Source: Deltaproteobacteria bacterium (GTDB taxonomy: Bacteria; Myxococcota_A; Polyangia; JAAYKL01). From it: a stretch of 64,000 nucleotides of DNA. Shown piece by piece: positions 37,820-46,963 of this stretch; the first letter of the stretch is position 1, and the number at the start of each line of letters is the position of its first letter. Location: assembly GCA_016935665.1 (NCBI GenBank), contig JAFGQN010000151.1, positions 36,804-100,803 on the forward strand. The letters are read 5' to 3'. The translations under genes were made by a program, and so were the position numbers. The notes beneath the pieces were generated by a model that was not told the origin of the DNA, ran no database searches, and saw nothing but the letters and a program-made list of their open reading frames with translations.

Positions 37820-39847
37820 ATGGAAAATGAAAAATTCATCATGTCGTCCCCTTTTGAACCTCGAGGTGATCAGCCACAGGCCATCGCGCGGTTGGTGGAG
37901 GGACTGGAATCCGGGATTGCGCACCAGGTATTGCTTGGAATTACCGGTTCGGGCAAGACCTTCACAATGGCCAAAGTGGTGGAGCAGACAGGCCGCCCCA
38001 CCCTTGTGCTGGCCCACAATAAAACGCTGGCCGCACAATTGTACTCGGAATTCAAGTCGCTGTTTCCAGATAATGCGGTGGAATACTTTGTGAGCTATTA
38101 CGATTACTACCAGCCCGAAGCGTATGTGCCCACTACTAATACATATATAGAGAAAGATGCGTCCATGAACGAGCAGCTGGACCGCATGCGCCACGCGGCC
38201 ACCCGGTCGCTGCTCACTCGACGGGATGTGATTGTGGTCTCATCGGTATCGTGTATATACGGCATCGGCGCCAGGGAAGACTACACGCGCATGATGGTGA
38301 CCGTGAGAGAAAATGAGAATGTGGGACGGGATGCATTGCTGCGGGTGCTGGTGGATATTCAGTACAATCGCAACGACACCGATTTTTCCCGAGGTACATT
38401 TCGGGTGCGCGGCGACACAGTGGAAATCTTTCCGGTATACGAGGACGAAAAAGCGCTGCGCCTGGAATTCTGGGGCGATACCATTGATCGCATCAGCGAA
38501 ATCGACCCATTGAAGGGCACCGTGCTGCGCAATATTCAAAAAGCGTCGATTTTTCCAGCCAGTCACTATGTTTTACCGGAAGATAAACTGCACGGTGCGC
38601 TTGCCGCCATTCGCGACGAGCTGCAGGAACGGCTGCAGGTGCTCGATTCCCAGGGCAAACTGCTGGAGAAGCAGCGTCTTTTGGAACGCACCATGTATGA
38701 TTTGGAAATGTTGGAGGAAACCGGACACTGCTCTGGAATTGAAAACTACTCCCGCCATATGGATGGTCGAAATGAAGGGGAGCCGCCCACAACGCTGATT
38801 GACTATTTTCCTGAGGATTTTCTGCTGTTCATAGACGAGAGTCACCAGACGGTGGCACAGGTAGGCGCCATGTACAAAGGCGATCGGTCACGCAAGGAAA
38901 CACTGGTGAATTACGGCTTCAGGCTGCCTTCGGCCATGGATAACCGGCCGTTGCAGTTTCACGAATTTGAGCAGAAGGTGGGTCAGGCGATTTACGTTTC
39001 GGCTACACCGGCGGACTATGAGCTTATAAAAGCCGATGGAGAGGTGGTGGAACAGGTGATTCGCCCCACCGGATTGCTCGATCCCCTGGTGGAGGTGCGT
39101 CCGGCCCAGACCCAGGTGGATGATCTGCTGGATGAAATTCGACTGAGGGTGGAACAGGGGGAACGGGTGCTGGTGACCACGCTCACCAAACGCATGGCCG
39201 AGGAACTCACGGAATACTATACCGAAGTGGGTGTGCGCGTGCGTTATATGCACTCGGATATTGACACAGTGGAGCGGGTGGAGATTCTGCGGGAATTGCG
39301 GGCTGGTTCATTCGATGTGCTGGTGGGCATCAATTTGTTGCGGGAAGGTCTCGATATTCCCGAGGTCTCGCTGGTGGGAATTCTGGACGCGGATAAGGAA
39401 GGATTTTTACGCTCCACACGTTCTCTCATCCAGACCATCGGTCGGGCGGCCAGAAATGTGGAGGGAAAAGTGATAATGTACGCCGACCGGGTGACCCGTT
39501 CCATGGATGAGGCGATTACTGTCACGCGGGAGCGTCGGGAAAAACAGACGGCATACAACAAAGCCAATGGCATTACGCCGCAGAGTGTGCAGAAAGCCAT
39601 TTCCGAAGTGGGTCCCGGTGCGGCCACAGCGGATTACGCGCCCGTTTCACGTCGACCGGATAAGGCGGCATTGAATACGGACCCCGCTTTGCTTATTGAA
39701 GCGCTTCGAGAGGAAATGCTCACCGCGGCCCAGGCACTGGATTTTGAAAAAGCGGCCGCACTGCGAGATGAAATCGAACAGGTGGCCAGCTCTCACGGCA
39801 TCCGCAACACTGGAATGAAGCGCAAACCCGGACGCCGGCGGCGCTAG
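37820..39847 (+). CDS. uvrB: UvrB excinuclease subunit
   Basis: 675 residues, normal length. Helicase-like damage-verification subunit of UvrABC nucleotide excision repair. Walker [13 protein letters not shown], the beta-hairpin region [10 protein letters not shown], the DEAD-box equivalent DESHQT, motif [11 protein letters not shown], and a C-terminal UVR domain ([18 protein letters not shown]) that contacts UvrC are present. The ATG at 37820 has no strong ribosome site. An in-frame ATG seven codons later (MSSPFEP) is an alternative. Monocistronic and divergent from dnaN across the candidate origin. Plus-strand DNA here is clearly G-rich. Confidence 0.97.
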   Translation: MENEKFIMSSPFEPRGDQPQAIARLVEGLESGIAHQVLLGITGSGKTFTMAKVVEQTGRPTLVLAHNKTLAAQLYSEFKSLFPDNAVEYFVSYYDYYQPEAYVPTTNTYIEKDASMNEQLDRMRHAATRSLLTRRDVIVVSSVSCIYGIGAREDYTRMMVTVRENENVGRDALLRVLVDIQYNRNDTDFSRGTFRVRGDTVEIFPVYEDEKALRLEFWGDTIDRISEIDPLKGTVLRNIQKASIFPASHYVLPEDKLHGALAAIRDELQERLQVLDSQGKLLEKQRLLERTMYDLEMLEETGHCSGIENYSRHMDGRNEGEPPTTLIDYFPEDFLLFIDESHQTVAQVGAMYKGDRSRKETLVNYGFRLPSAMDNRPLQFHEFEQKVGQAIYVSATPADYELIKADGEVVEQVIRPTGLLDPLVEVRPAQTQVDDLLDEIRLRVEQGERVLVTTLTKRMAEELTEYYTEVGVRVRYMHSDIDTVERVEILRELRAGSFDVLVGINLLREGLDIPEVSLVGILDADKEGFLRSTRSLIQTIGRAARNVEGKVIMYADRVTRSMDEAITVTRERREKQTAYNKANGITPQSVQKAISEVGPGAATADYAPVSRRPDKAALNTDPALLIEALREEMLTAAQALDFEKAAALRDEIEQVASSHGIRNTGMKRKPGRRRR

Positions 39848-40022
39848 GTGCTTTGGGTATACAGACGCGGGATTCTTTTTAGTTCTCCAACATTATTAAT
39901 TCTCTACCCGAATTTACTTATCGGAATAAAACAAATTCGGAAGTGTTCAACCGCAACATTGGGTACATCCCTGGATTATCAAAGACTCAATATTTATCAG
40001 TAACAACTTCACGAGGCGACTT

Positions 40023-40682
40023 ATGGAAATCAGACATCTGTTTTTGGAAGCAAATGGCGTAGTGATACCATCTGTCCAATTGAATTGTGAAAGCAGGTAT
40101 CTGGCAATTGTGATTCACGGATACGGTGGAAACAAAGAGGAAATGATGGGATTGAGCTCCCATTTGCTGTTTCGTGGCTACGATTCACTAACAATTGACC
40201 TCAGGGGCCACGGCGAATCACTGGACCCGTATTCAATTGAGGTGTTGAATGATGTCAATTATTTGATTGATCAGGTTCGGCAGCGCAAAACAGTAATTGC
40301 CATTGGACATTCGGTGGGCGGCCGACTTGCCCTGCTGAGCAACGCAGATGTGAAAGTGGGAATATCGCCGGCATTGAAAGGCCGGTATTCGGAACAGACC
40401 CGCAAAATGATTCAGAGTTTAAGGTCATACCGTGTTATTGAAGAATCCGCTGACACGAATTTTGAAATTCTCGAGAAACTGAGCTCAGTGTATTCGGGGC
40501 GAAAACTGGTGGTTTATGGCAGCAGAGACGTTCCGGAGATAAAACAGGCGTGCAAACAGCTTGAGGGCAGTGACACAGAGGTGCAACAGATAGTTGGTGC
40601 TTTGCACAATGACATCTGTGTGCATTCGTCTACATTTCAATGCATAGACCAATTTATTGAATCACTCCCAAATGGTGTATAA
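40023..40682 (+). CDS. Alpha/beta-hydrolase fold protein
   Basis: 219 residues, GAGG ribosome site before the ATG. The fold markers are IVIHGYGGNKEE (oxyanion loop), LTIDLRGHGES, the nucleophile elbow GHSVGG (Ser near residue 98) and a final LHNDI with the catalytic His near 196. The acid is probably Asp in YGSRDVPE. No signal peptide, so cytoplasmic. The small lid and length resemble serine hydrolases acting on esters or acyl groups, but no substrate can be named. Monocistronic, 175 bp after uvrB. The 168 bp that follow show no gene. Confidence 0.82.
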   Translation: MEIRHLFLEANGVVIPSVQLNCESRYLAIVIHGYGGNKEEMMGLSSHLLFRGYDSLTIDLRGHGESLDPYSIEVLNDVNYLIDQVRQRKTVIAIGHSVGGRLALLSNADVKVGISPALKGRYSEQTRKMIQSLRSYRVIEESADTNFEILEKLSSVYSGRKLVVYGSRDVPEIKQACKQLEGSDTEVQQIVGALHNDICVHSSTFQCIDQFIESLPNGV

Positions 40683-40814
40683 ATACGGATTTTCACTACC
40701 TTAATAAATTAACTGTCGCAGAAGATCAAAAGCTGGGCTCACGCGTTTTATCGGCTGGGTTGCATATCTTGATAATTGGCCGAAAGGCGATGCATCCTGA
40801 TTGACAGCAGATAC

Positions 40815-40849
40815 AAAAAAACCCTTAAGTGATGGTCACCTAAGGGTTT
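40815..40849 (-). terminator. Intrinsic terminator after tRNA-Phe
   Basis: On the reverse strand AAACCCTTAGGTGA, loop CCA, then TCACTTAAGGGTTT running into seven T residues: a 14-bp stem with one mismatch and a U-tract, directly downstream of the tRNA. Confidence 0.88.
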
Positions 40850-40851
40850 CG

Positions 40852-40924
40852 TGCCCAGACGCGGAATCGAACCACGGACACGGGGATTTTCAATCCCCTG
40901 CTCTACCGACTGAGCTATCTGGGC
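40852..40924 (-). tRNA. tRNA-Phe (anticodon GAA)
   Basis: 73 nt, reverse strand. Acceptor stem GCCCAGA/TCTGGGC, D-arm GCTC-AGTCGGTAGA-GC, anticodon arm GGGGA-TTGAAAA-TCCCC with GAA in the loop, T-arm CGTGG-TTCGATT-CCGCG, discriminator A. The 3' CCA is not encoded. It has its own promoter and terminator. Confidence 0.97.
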
Positions 40925-40946
40925 GTCGGTCTCAAAAAAGAGACCT

Positions 40947-40976
40947 TGAGTATCGTCATCGAAAAGCGGATGTCAA
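40947..40976 (-). promoter_or_regulatory. tRNA-Phe promoter
   Basis: Reverse strand: perfect TTGACA (40971-40976), 18-bp spacer, TACTCA (40947-40952), or GATACT with 16 bp, about 25 bp before the tRNA. Between them a GGTCTC-N6-GAGACC inverted repeat (40928-40945) lies in the 5' leader. Confidence 0.6.
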
Positions 40977-41155
40977 TGCATAAATGAAGAAAAAAAACGA
41001 TTTGGGTTATGTTTTTGAGATTTAAAGGAGATACGGCTAAAATATATTGATGCCTGGTCGAGTTTTAGCCTGTATATTCATGTTTTAATTAATCATTATT
41101 CAAAAAAAGCGGAGTGACAATCGGTTTATGACACAACAGGTTTGGATTTAACAAG

Positions 41156-42880
41156 ATGCGCGTTTGTCCCCAATGTGGAAAAAAATATATCGGAAGTGAG
41201 ATATTCTGCCCCATCGATGGCGCTCGCGTCATTGACCCGTCCGGAGCGCACGAAATAGTGCATCGACGCAGCGTGCCCCCCAGGAAAACTCTTCAGGACC
41301 CGCTTATAGGCCAGACCATCCAAAATCGATATCGCATTATTCGCCGCCTGGGTGAAGGGGGAATGGGGGTGGTGTACGAGGCGGAGCATGTGGAAATCGA
41401 AAAGAAGATGGCCATCAAAGTGCTTAGGGATGACTATTCCAGTAAACCCGAGGTGGTGGAGCGATTTCGACAGGAAGCCCGTTCGGCCAGCAAGGTGGGG
41501 AATCCCCACATCGTGGATGTCACGGATTTCGGTCAGCTGAGCGATGGCGGCGTTTTTTTTGCCATGGAGATGCTGGAAGGCATTGCCCTTGATGAGCTGT
41601 GCACTGGCGTAACGATTCCACTGGAGCGCGCGGTACCTATTATTGACCAGATTGCACGCGCACTGCAGGCGGCACATGACAAGGGGATTGTGCACCGGGA
41701 TTTGAAACCCGAAAACATTTTCGTTGTGCCAAGGGAAGAAGGCGAGTTTGTTAAGATACTCGATTTCGGCATTGCCAAGATTTCCGACCAGGATGCGGAA
41801 GGCAAACGACTGACACAGACAGGAATGATTTTTGGGACGCCCGAGTATATGTCGCCGGAGCAGGCGTCCGGCAAGGCATTGGATCATCGCGTGGATGTGT
41901 ATGCACTCGGGTGCATTATGTTTGAGATGTTCACCGGTCAGGTGCCTTACACTGGTGATTCATTCATGGCGATTCTGACGCAGCATATGTTTGAACCCAT
42001 CCCGGATATTCGCAATATTAATCCGGATTCAGATGTACCGGAATCGGTGTTGAACGTGGTGTACAAAGCCATGGCCAAAGATGCGTCCATGCGGTACGCC
42101 AACATGCATGCGTTGCGGGATGATTTGCATCGGGCGCTGGATGATGCCAGTTTCATGGTGGATTATCCGGGGCGAGAGCAGTCCTCCACGTTCGCCATCG
42201 GCCATATGCAGGCGGGCACAAAGGCCACAAAAAAAGCGAGCCCGGTCACCATAGCGTTTGCGCGCAAGAAGTCTGTTTTCGTGTTGATAGCAATTGTGGC
42301 TGTGCTGGTGGTGGCACTGGTGTTGCTATGGGTGTATTTAGGCGATTCCAAAAACAAAAAGCCGACCATTCAAACGCCAGTACCTAAAATGGAATTGGCG
42401 CCATTGCCAGTGGACGATGGCCCCGGTGAGGAACAACCGGTTGATGGAGAGGAAACACCCACCGTTGCCGAAGACAAAAAGATAACAGTGAACCTGGCAT
42501 CCATTCCCGCCGGCGCTGTGATTCAAATCAGTGGAATGGGCCAGGTCTGCTCCAGTGCCCCCTGTGAGGTATCCATTACCGAAGGGGAACTGGTGGAAGT
42601 GACGGCACATATAGGCGATATTAGCGGCATGGCGAAATTTACGCCTTCCGAGCAAAACAGGGAACTGATCATCGAATTGGATTTACCCGATGTAACCGAT
42701 AGTGAACCGGGGTTGGACAGCGAGGCGGATTCTGCCATTGCAGAGGACGCTTCACCGCGAAAAAAAGCGATAAAAAAACGACGCAAACGCGCTGTAGGGC
42801 GTAAATCCAGTAAATCCGGTACTTCCACCGGCAGCGGTTCGGGTGGACTGAAGATTCCCGATGTTTTTAAAAATAATTAA
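41156..42880 (+). CDS. Transmembrane Ser/Thr protein kinase with zinc ribbon and PEGA domain
   Basis: 574 residues. An N-terminal zinc-ribbon (CPQC at 4-7, FCPIDG at 17-22) is followed by a Hanks-type kinase domain from about 53 to 330: GEGGMG loop near 67, AIKVL Lys near 86, HRDLKPEN near 180, DFGIAK near 203, and GTPEYMSPEQ. One membrane helix at about 371-395 (VFVLIAIVAVLVVALV) separates it from an outer part holding a PEGA domain (NLASIPAGAVIQISGMG, CEVSITEG) and a basic, Ser-rich tail. This layout (kinase inside, PEGA outside) is common in Myxococcota. Partners unknown. Ribosome site weak. Monocistronic. Confidence 0.94.
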   Translation: MRVCPQCGKKYIGSEIFCPIDGARVIDPSGAHEIVHRRSVPPRKTLQDPLIGQTIQNRYRIIRRLGEGGMGVVYEAEHVEIEKKMAIKVLRDDYSSKPEVVERFRQEARSASKVGNPHIVDVTDFGQLSDGGVFFAMEMLEGIALDELCTGVTIPLERAVPIIDQIARALQAAHDKGIVHRDLKPENIFVVPREEGEFVKILDFGIAKISDQDAEGKRLTQTGMIFGTPEYMSPEQASGKALDHRVDVYALGCIMFEMFTGQVPYTGDSFMAILTQHMFEPIPDIRNINPDSDVPESVLNVVYKAMAKDASMRYANMHALRDDLHRALDDASFMVDYPGREQSSTFAIGHMQAGTKATKKASPVTIAFARKKSVFVLIAIVAVLVVALVLLWVYLGDSKNKKPTIQTPVPKMELAPLPVDDGPGEEQPVDGEETPTVAEDKKITVNLASIPAGAVIQISGMGQVCSSAPCEVSITEGELVEVTAHIGDISGMAKFTPSEQNRELIIELDLPDVTDSEPGLDSEADSAIAEDASPRKKAIKKRRKRAVGRKSSKSGTSTGSGSGGLKIPDVFKNN

Positions 42881-42930
42881 CCGTTTCGGGCTACTTTTCC
42901 CTTGATTAAACCCCCTTTTCCTGAAATACA

Positions 42931-42984
42931 TTTTCATCGAAAAATGGAAAATCGGATTTTCATTTGCGCAATTTTCAAAATTGC
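42931..42984. promoter_or_regulatory. Three inverted repeats upstream of the hemerythrin-like gene
   Basis: TTTTC-ATC-GAAAA (42931-42943), GAAAATC-G-GATTTTC (42947-42961) and GCAATTTT-C-AAAATTGC (42968-42984) stand in a row, ending 36 bp before the ATG at 43021. Each is a perfect dyad. They could be operators for a dimeric regulator or small RNA hairpins, or the 3' end of the kinase message. Confidence 0.4.
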
Positions 42985-43020
42985 AAAACTGTAAACAATC
43001 GTTGTTTGTTGAGGCGGCAA

Positions 43021-43446
43021 ATGAACATTGTTTGGGAAAAGAAGTACAACGTGAACGTCCTTGAGATTGACGAGCATTACTCTCATCTCATTGAATCTTT
43101 TAACGAGTTGGTGAAGCTGGTCAAGCGTGGGACAGAACCCACAGTGATTTCCGCCTCAGTGGATTTAGTGCATTCGCATGTGCAAAACTGTTTCAATACT
43201 GAAGAAACCTATTTCCACAAACTGGGCTTTTGCGATATGGGCGACTATCGGCACGGACATAGTGCCTGCCTGAAAAAACTGAGTCAATTCAAACGAAGCT
43301 ACGACCGAAATCAGCCGTTAATTAATCTGGCCCATGTGGAAGGAATTGCTCGCGCGCTGATGGGGCACATTGCCAGCAGTCATTCCGACTTTAACGCATA
43401 TATGAAAGAAAATGGGATAAGACGGTTTATCCGCGCTCAGGCCTAA
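43021..43446 (+). CDS. Hemerythrin-like protein with altered iron ligands
   Basis: 141 residues from the ATG at 43021-43023, after TGAGG. It aligns along its length with bacteriohemerythrin: the opening W-E-x-x-Y-x-V, IDEHY, then an EE block, a second His block and HIASSHSDF near the end. By eye, several di-iron ligands differ: the His normally before F-x-T-E-E is Cys (NCFNTEE), the spacing in RHGHSACL is not H-x3-H, and the Asp normally four residues after HI is His. IDEH and EE remain. It may bind one metal, a different metal or none. The role (oxygen, nitric oxide or metal sensing) is therefore open. Confidence 0.8.
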   Translation: MNIVWEKKYNVNVLEIDEHYSHLIESFNELVKLVKRGTEPTVISASVDLVHSHVQNCFNTEETYFHKLGFCDMGDYRHGHSACLKKLSQFKRSYDRNQPLINLAHVEGIARALMGHIASSHSDFNAYMKENGIRRFIRAQA

Positions 43447-43477
43447 TGCTCGAATCTTTTTAAACGAACAACATTGA

Positions 43478-44179
43478 TCAGTTTTCAACCACTTTGTAGT
43501 ACAACGATAATTTGTCGTCGCTGCGTAGAATATCGAGGCGAAAACGGTTGGCGCTTTTGAAGCTGGCCACCGCCAGAGTGACATTTTCAATGGAATTGAG
43601 GGGATGACCGTTGATGGCGATGAGAACATCTTTGCTGCGCAGGCCCACTTCATGAAGATAACTGCCCCGTTTAATGCCGCGCAACCGAAATCCCACCGGG
43701 CCATCTTCTTTTTCCACTAACTCCGCATGGGCGCTTCCCACGTAATCCATGAGATTGTTGCGCGCATGGGAAACGGTTTTACTGGAAATCAACCATGTTC
43801 CCGGGGCGATTTTGTTGATACCGTTGTGGGCGTGGGCCGTCGGGCTGTCGTTCAGCTTTTTTTTGGCGCGACGCCGTCCGCGTTTTCGTTTGGATGCGGG
43901 TTGTGGCGCACGGGTGTCGGAGTCGGCCTTTGCCTCGCTTTTGACGTCACTTGAAAACAGGACCACTTCGGCGGAGTCGGCCCTGGTCGATTCGAATGAA
44001 TTGTAGGTAAATTCGGGGATGTTTTTATCCAGTGAGGCAAAATGCGCGTCGATGTCGGCTTCGACCATCGGATCGGCTGCGTGATTGATCACATAAAAAA
44101 ACGCAGCCGCTCCGCCCACCATTAAAAAGATGAGAATGAGCAGAAAGACGGCCGGTTTTTTGGACCGCGAGAGTTTCAT
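43478..44179 (-). CDS. GspC-like inner-membrane PDZ protein
   Basis: 233 residues. One N-terminal membrane helix (residues about 10-31, VFLLILIFLMVGGAAAFFYV), a long charged linker with a Lys/Arg-rich patch (SKRKRGRRRAKKK), a short beta region (IAPGTWLISSKTV), and a C-terminal PDZ domain (VGFRLRGIKRGSYLHEVGL, DVLIAINGHPLNS). The layout matches GspC, the type II secretion clamp that bridges the inner-membrane platform and the secretin, including an HR-like segment before the PDZ. No other gsp gene is nearby, so the assignment is by similarity of layout. It could be a free-standing PDZ adaptor. Confidence 0.72.
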   Translation of the reverse strand: MKLSRSKKPAVFLLILIFLMVGGAAAFFYVINHAADPMVEADIDAHFASLDKNIPEFTYNSFESTRADSAEVVLFSSDVKSEAKADSDTRAPQPASKRKRGRRRAKKKLNDSPTAHAHNGINKIAPGTWLISSKTVSHARNNLMDYVGSAHAELVEKEDGPVGFRLRGIKRGSYLHEVGLRSKDVLIAINGHPLNSIENVTLAVASFKSANRFRLDILRSDDKLSLYYKVVEN

Positions 44180-44284
44180 CCTCCCACCCTAATGCATTCC
44201 GGGGTTTGTCGCAACGACATCCGGATGCCGACATTGCAGTAAATGAGAGCGGGTAAAACGAAACGGTCGGGCAACGAAAAAAAA

Positions 44285-46963
44285 TTATGCGGCGGGTTGC
44301 ACTGCGGCGATTTGGGTCAGTTCCCTATAGTTGATTTTGCCGCTGCCCAGTTTGGGCAGGTTGTCTACCCGGACAACCCGGCTGATACGATGGAGGCTGG
44401 AGAGTCCGGAACTCCGAAGGATTTCATTTGCGGTTTCAACGGGCACATCCGTGGTGGCGATGAGCACCAGTTGCCTGGACTCCGGTCTGGTGGTGGTAAT
44501 GGCGCCCTCCCCTTTGTTTTCCTTAAAGAAGTCGCTCTGCTGCAAAACGGTTTCGATGGCTGGCAGAGAAATCATTTCGCCGCCGACTTTAATAAAGCGC
44601 TTTTTTCGGCCTTTAAATACCAGCGTACCATCACTTTGGGCCGAAACCATATCACCAGTGTTGTACCATTCCTGGTTTTCAAATTGCACGAATGGTGAAT
44701 CCGCAGCGCCCAAATATCCTGAAAATACATTGTCGCCCCGCACCAGTAATGTCCCGGTCTCACCAACAGCTACCCGGGTGTCCATGGCATCGTTAACGAT
44801 GGCGTGGGAAATACCGGGCAATACGGTGCCAATGGTTTCCAGAACGGGATTTTCAACGGAGTTCATGCTGATGACCGGGGCGCACTCGGTAATGCCGTAT
44901 CCTTCGCACAGTACTCCTTTGGGGCATTTTTGAGCGAATTGCCGGTACACGGCGCCTGGACATTTTTCCGCGCCCACAAATGTGAGCCGAATGGATTCCA
45001 GGCGAGCGGGCTGTTGCAGCATTCCGTTTAAAAATGTGGGGGTCGCCAAAAGACAGGTGATGCCGGCCGTCTCCACGGTGCGCGCCAGTGTGACGCTTTC
45101 GGTGGGGTTGGACATATACACGGTGGGAAGTCCCATGCACAGCGGCATTACAATATTGCCGGTCAATCCAAAGGAGTGAAACGGCGGCAGTATGCCCAGC
45201 AGGCGATCGGTGCCACGCAGGTGCAGCCTATTGGAAAACGCGTAGAAATTGGCGATGATATTGCGGTGGGTTAAAGGGACGGCTTTGGGAAGCGTTTCGG
45301 AACCGCTCGTAAATAGCACCGCCGCCACCGGACTGATGGGGGCACGCATTGAATGCTGTAATCCAAATCGAGATTGCCAAACAGCGCGAAGCTTGCCGGC
45401 CAGTGAAATTTGCTTTGCCAGATTCTCAAGTGGGACCATATTGGCGCCAGGCTTTGTCAGGTCCTCTCCTTTGGACTTCAGTTTTTGCAAAAAGAGAGTG
45501 GAGGTTAAAATGTGTTGCACACCAGTGGTGGATACGCCGTGCGCCACTGCTTTTTGACCGGCGGTAAAATTAAACATGACCGGCGTTTTCCCGGCAAACA
45601 TGCAGGTGAGGTACGCCACCACCGCCGCATTGGAAGCGGGCAACATAATTCCCAGATGGCTGCCACTGAGTTTTTCCACATGGGGTTTGAGTGCAAACAC
45701 AGCGGTGAGTAATTGCCGGTAAGTGAGCGTGCCCCGCATGGGATCGGCGATGATGGGATGATTGGGACGGGTCATGGCCTGACGTAAAACAAGCTGCGCG
45801 ATCGTATTCCCGTCGAAGGCGTGCAGGGGTTTGGCGTCGGTTGGGGTGTTCCATCTGGCATCGGGGAAAACGGTGGATTTGGCCGGCGCTTTTTCCTGTG
45901 CCTCACCGTTGATGGCGCGGTAACAGTCTGCCACGGTTTCGAGATGCTCCACATTAATGGGGTTGGTATGAAACGTTTGCTCTATCCATAGGGCCAGTTC
46001 CATCTTCAAAATGGAATCCATGCCCAAATCCATTGAAAGCGACTGGGGTGCAAAAATATCGGATACCTGGAGATGAGACATTAAAAACGAGTGGAGTGTT
46101 CGCTTCTGGTCGTCGGTCGCATGGGACGCGATGTCTGCGGTTTCAAGGGGCTGCATCGTTGAGCAGCTTCCGGTAGTGGGTTTTTCTGCCTTGCTGTCTT
46201 CAAAAGAGTCGGGTGCCGGATGGTTGATGGCGGATTTTGTGAATAGCGTATATGGCACATGCTGGGCGTCATGACTGGTGTGATTGAAAAACGATTCCAT
46301 AAAACGATTCATGTGCAATCGACCATTGAATTTGGGAAAATCTGGTTTCGGGGTGATTTCCAGAAAAACACGTCTTCTGGGTAAAAAGAACAGACCAGCG
46401 CCAAGCAGCGCCAGAATCGCTTTTGGAAAAATACGGCGCAATCTGGGCGCATTGCCGGATGCGTGGGAAAATGCGCTGCCCCAAAGACCCGAGGTGCGCA
46501 CCAGCACCACCGACACATCGGGAACCTGCTGCAAAATGGTCTCCACAGCGGAATTGGCGCCCAGATATTCGTCCTTTGAACGATATATACGTCCGGCCGG
46601 GTACAGCAAAATGTTGTCTCCCTGCAGCAGGGCGTCGATGACGTTTTCGATGGCGGCTTTGGCGCGATGGCGGGCGTTTGTTCCATCTGTTTTGACGTCG
46701 GGGATAAGCACCGGGTTGACCAGTTTGAACAAATGCTTCAGGCCGGGTCGATTCATCTGCGTTTCATCCGCCAGGGGCCGGGGTCGATAGGCGTTAAACA
46801 ATCTGGACATCACAATGATGGGATCAATAAGCGCGGGGTGATTGGCCAGAAACAATACGCCTGATGACCCTTTGCGCTGTACCGGCAGCGTCTGGTGAAC
46901 GATGACGTGATAACGCAGTGACAAAATCCATTGCAATACAGTGATGGCGATATGTTTAAGCAT
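44285..46963 (-). CDS. Aas-like acyltransferase / internal ACP / acyl-ACP synthetase fusion
   Basis: 892 residues from the ATG at 46961-46963, eight nt after GGGAG and overlapping the transporter stop. Three modules: a PlsC-type acyltransferase (residues 1-210; NHPALID at 41-47, YPAGR at 121-125), an acyl-carrier domain (about 285-352; LGMDSILKM with phosphopantetheine Ser317), and an AMP-binding ligase (about 380-890; LFTSGSETLPKAVPLTHRN, GYGITECAP, NTGDM, FKGRKKRFIKVGGEMISLP). E. coli Aas has the first and third modules and re-acylates lysophosphatidylethanolamine using fatty acid and separate ACP. Here the carrier is built in. It works with the adjacent LplT-like transporter at the inner membrane. 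Confidence 0.9.
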   Translation of the reverse strand: MLKHIAITVLQWILSLRYHVIVHQTLPVQRKGSSGVLFLANHPALIDPIIVMSRLFNAYRPRPLADETQMNRPGLKHLFKLVNPVLIPDVKTDGTNARHRAKAAIENVIDALLQGDNILLYPAGRIYRSKDEYLGANSAVETILQQVPDVSVVLVRTSGLWGSAFSHASGNAPRLRRIFPKAILALLGAGLFFLPRRRVFLEITPKPDFPKFNGRLHMNRFMESFFNHTSHDAQHVPYTLFTKSAINHPAPDSFEDSKAEKPTTGSCSTMQPLETADIASHATDDQKRTLHSFLMSHLQVSDIFAPQSLSMDLGMDSILKMELALWIEQTFHTNPINVEHLETVADCYRAINGEAQEKAPAKSTVFPDARWNTPTDAKPLHAFDGNTIAQLVLRQAMTRPNHPIIADPMRGTLTYRQLLTAVFALKPHVEKLSGSHLGIMLPASNAAVVAYLTCMFAGKTPVMFNFTAGQKAVAHGVSTTGVQHILTSTLFLQKLKSKGEDLTKPGANMVPLENLAKQISLAGKLRAVWQSRFGLQHSMRAPISPVAAVLFTSGSETLPKAVPLTHRNIIANFYAFSNRLHLRGTDRLLGILPPFHSFGLTGNIVMPLCMGLPTVYMSNPTESVTLARTVETAGITCLLATPTFLNGMLQQPARLESIRLTFVGAEKCPGAVYRQFAQKCPKGVLCEGYGITECAPVISMNSVENPVLETIGTVLPGISHAIVNDAMDTRVAVGETGTLLVRGDNVFSGYLGAADSPFVQFENQEWYNTGDMVSAQSDGTLVFKGRKKRFIKVGGEMISLPAIETVLQQSDFFKENKGEGAITTTRPESRQLVLIATTDVPVETANEILRSSGLSSLHRISRVVRVDNLPKLGSGKINYRELTQIAAVQPAA

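Noticed and set aside
40928..40945. GGTCTC-N6-GAGACC hairpin as a terminator
   Set aside because: It lies between the tRNA promoter and the tRNA, so it is in the 5' leader rather than at a transcript end.
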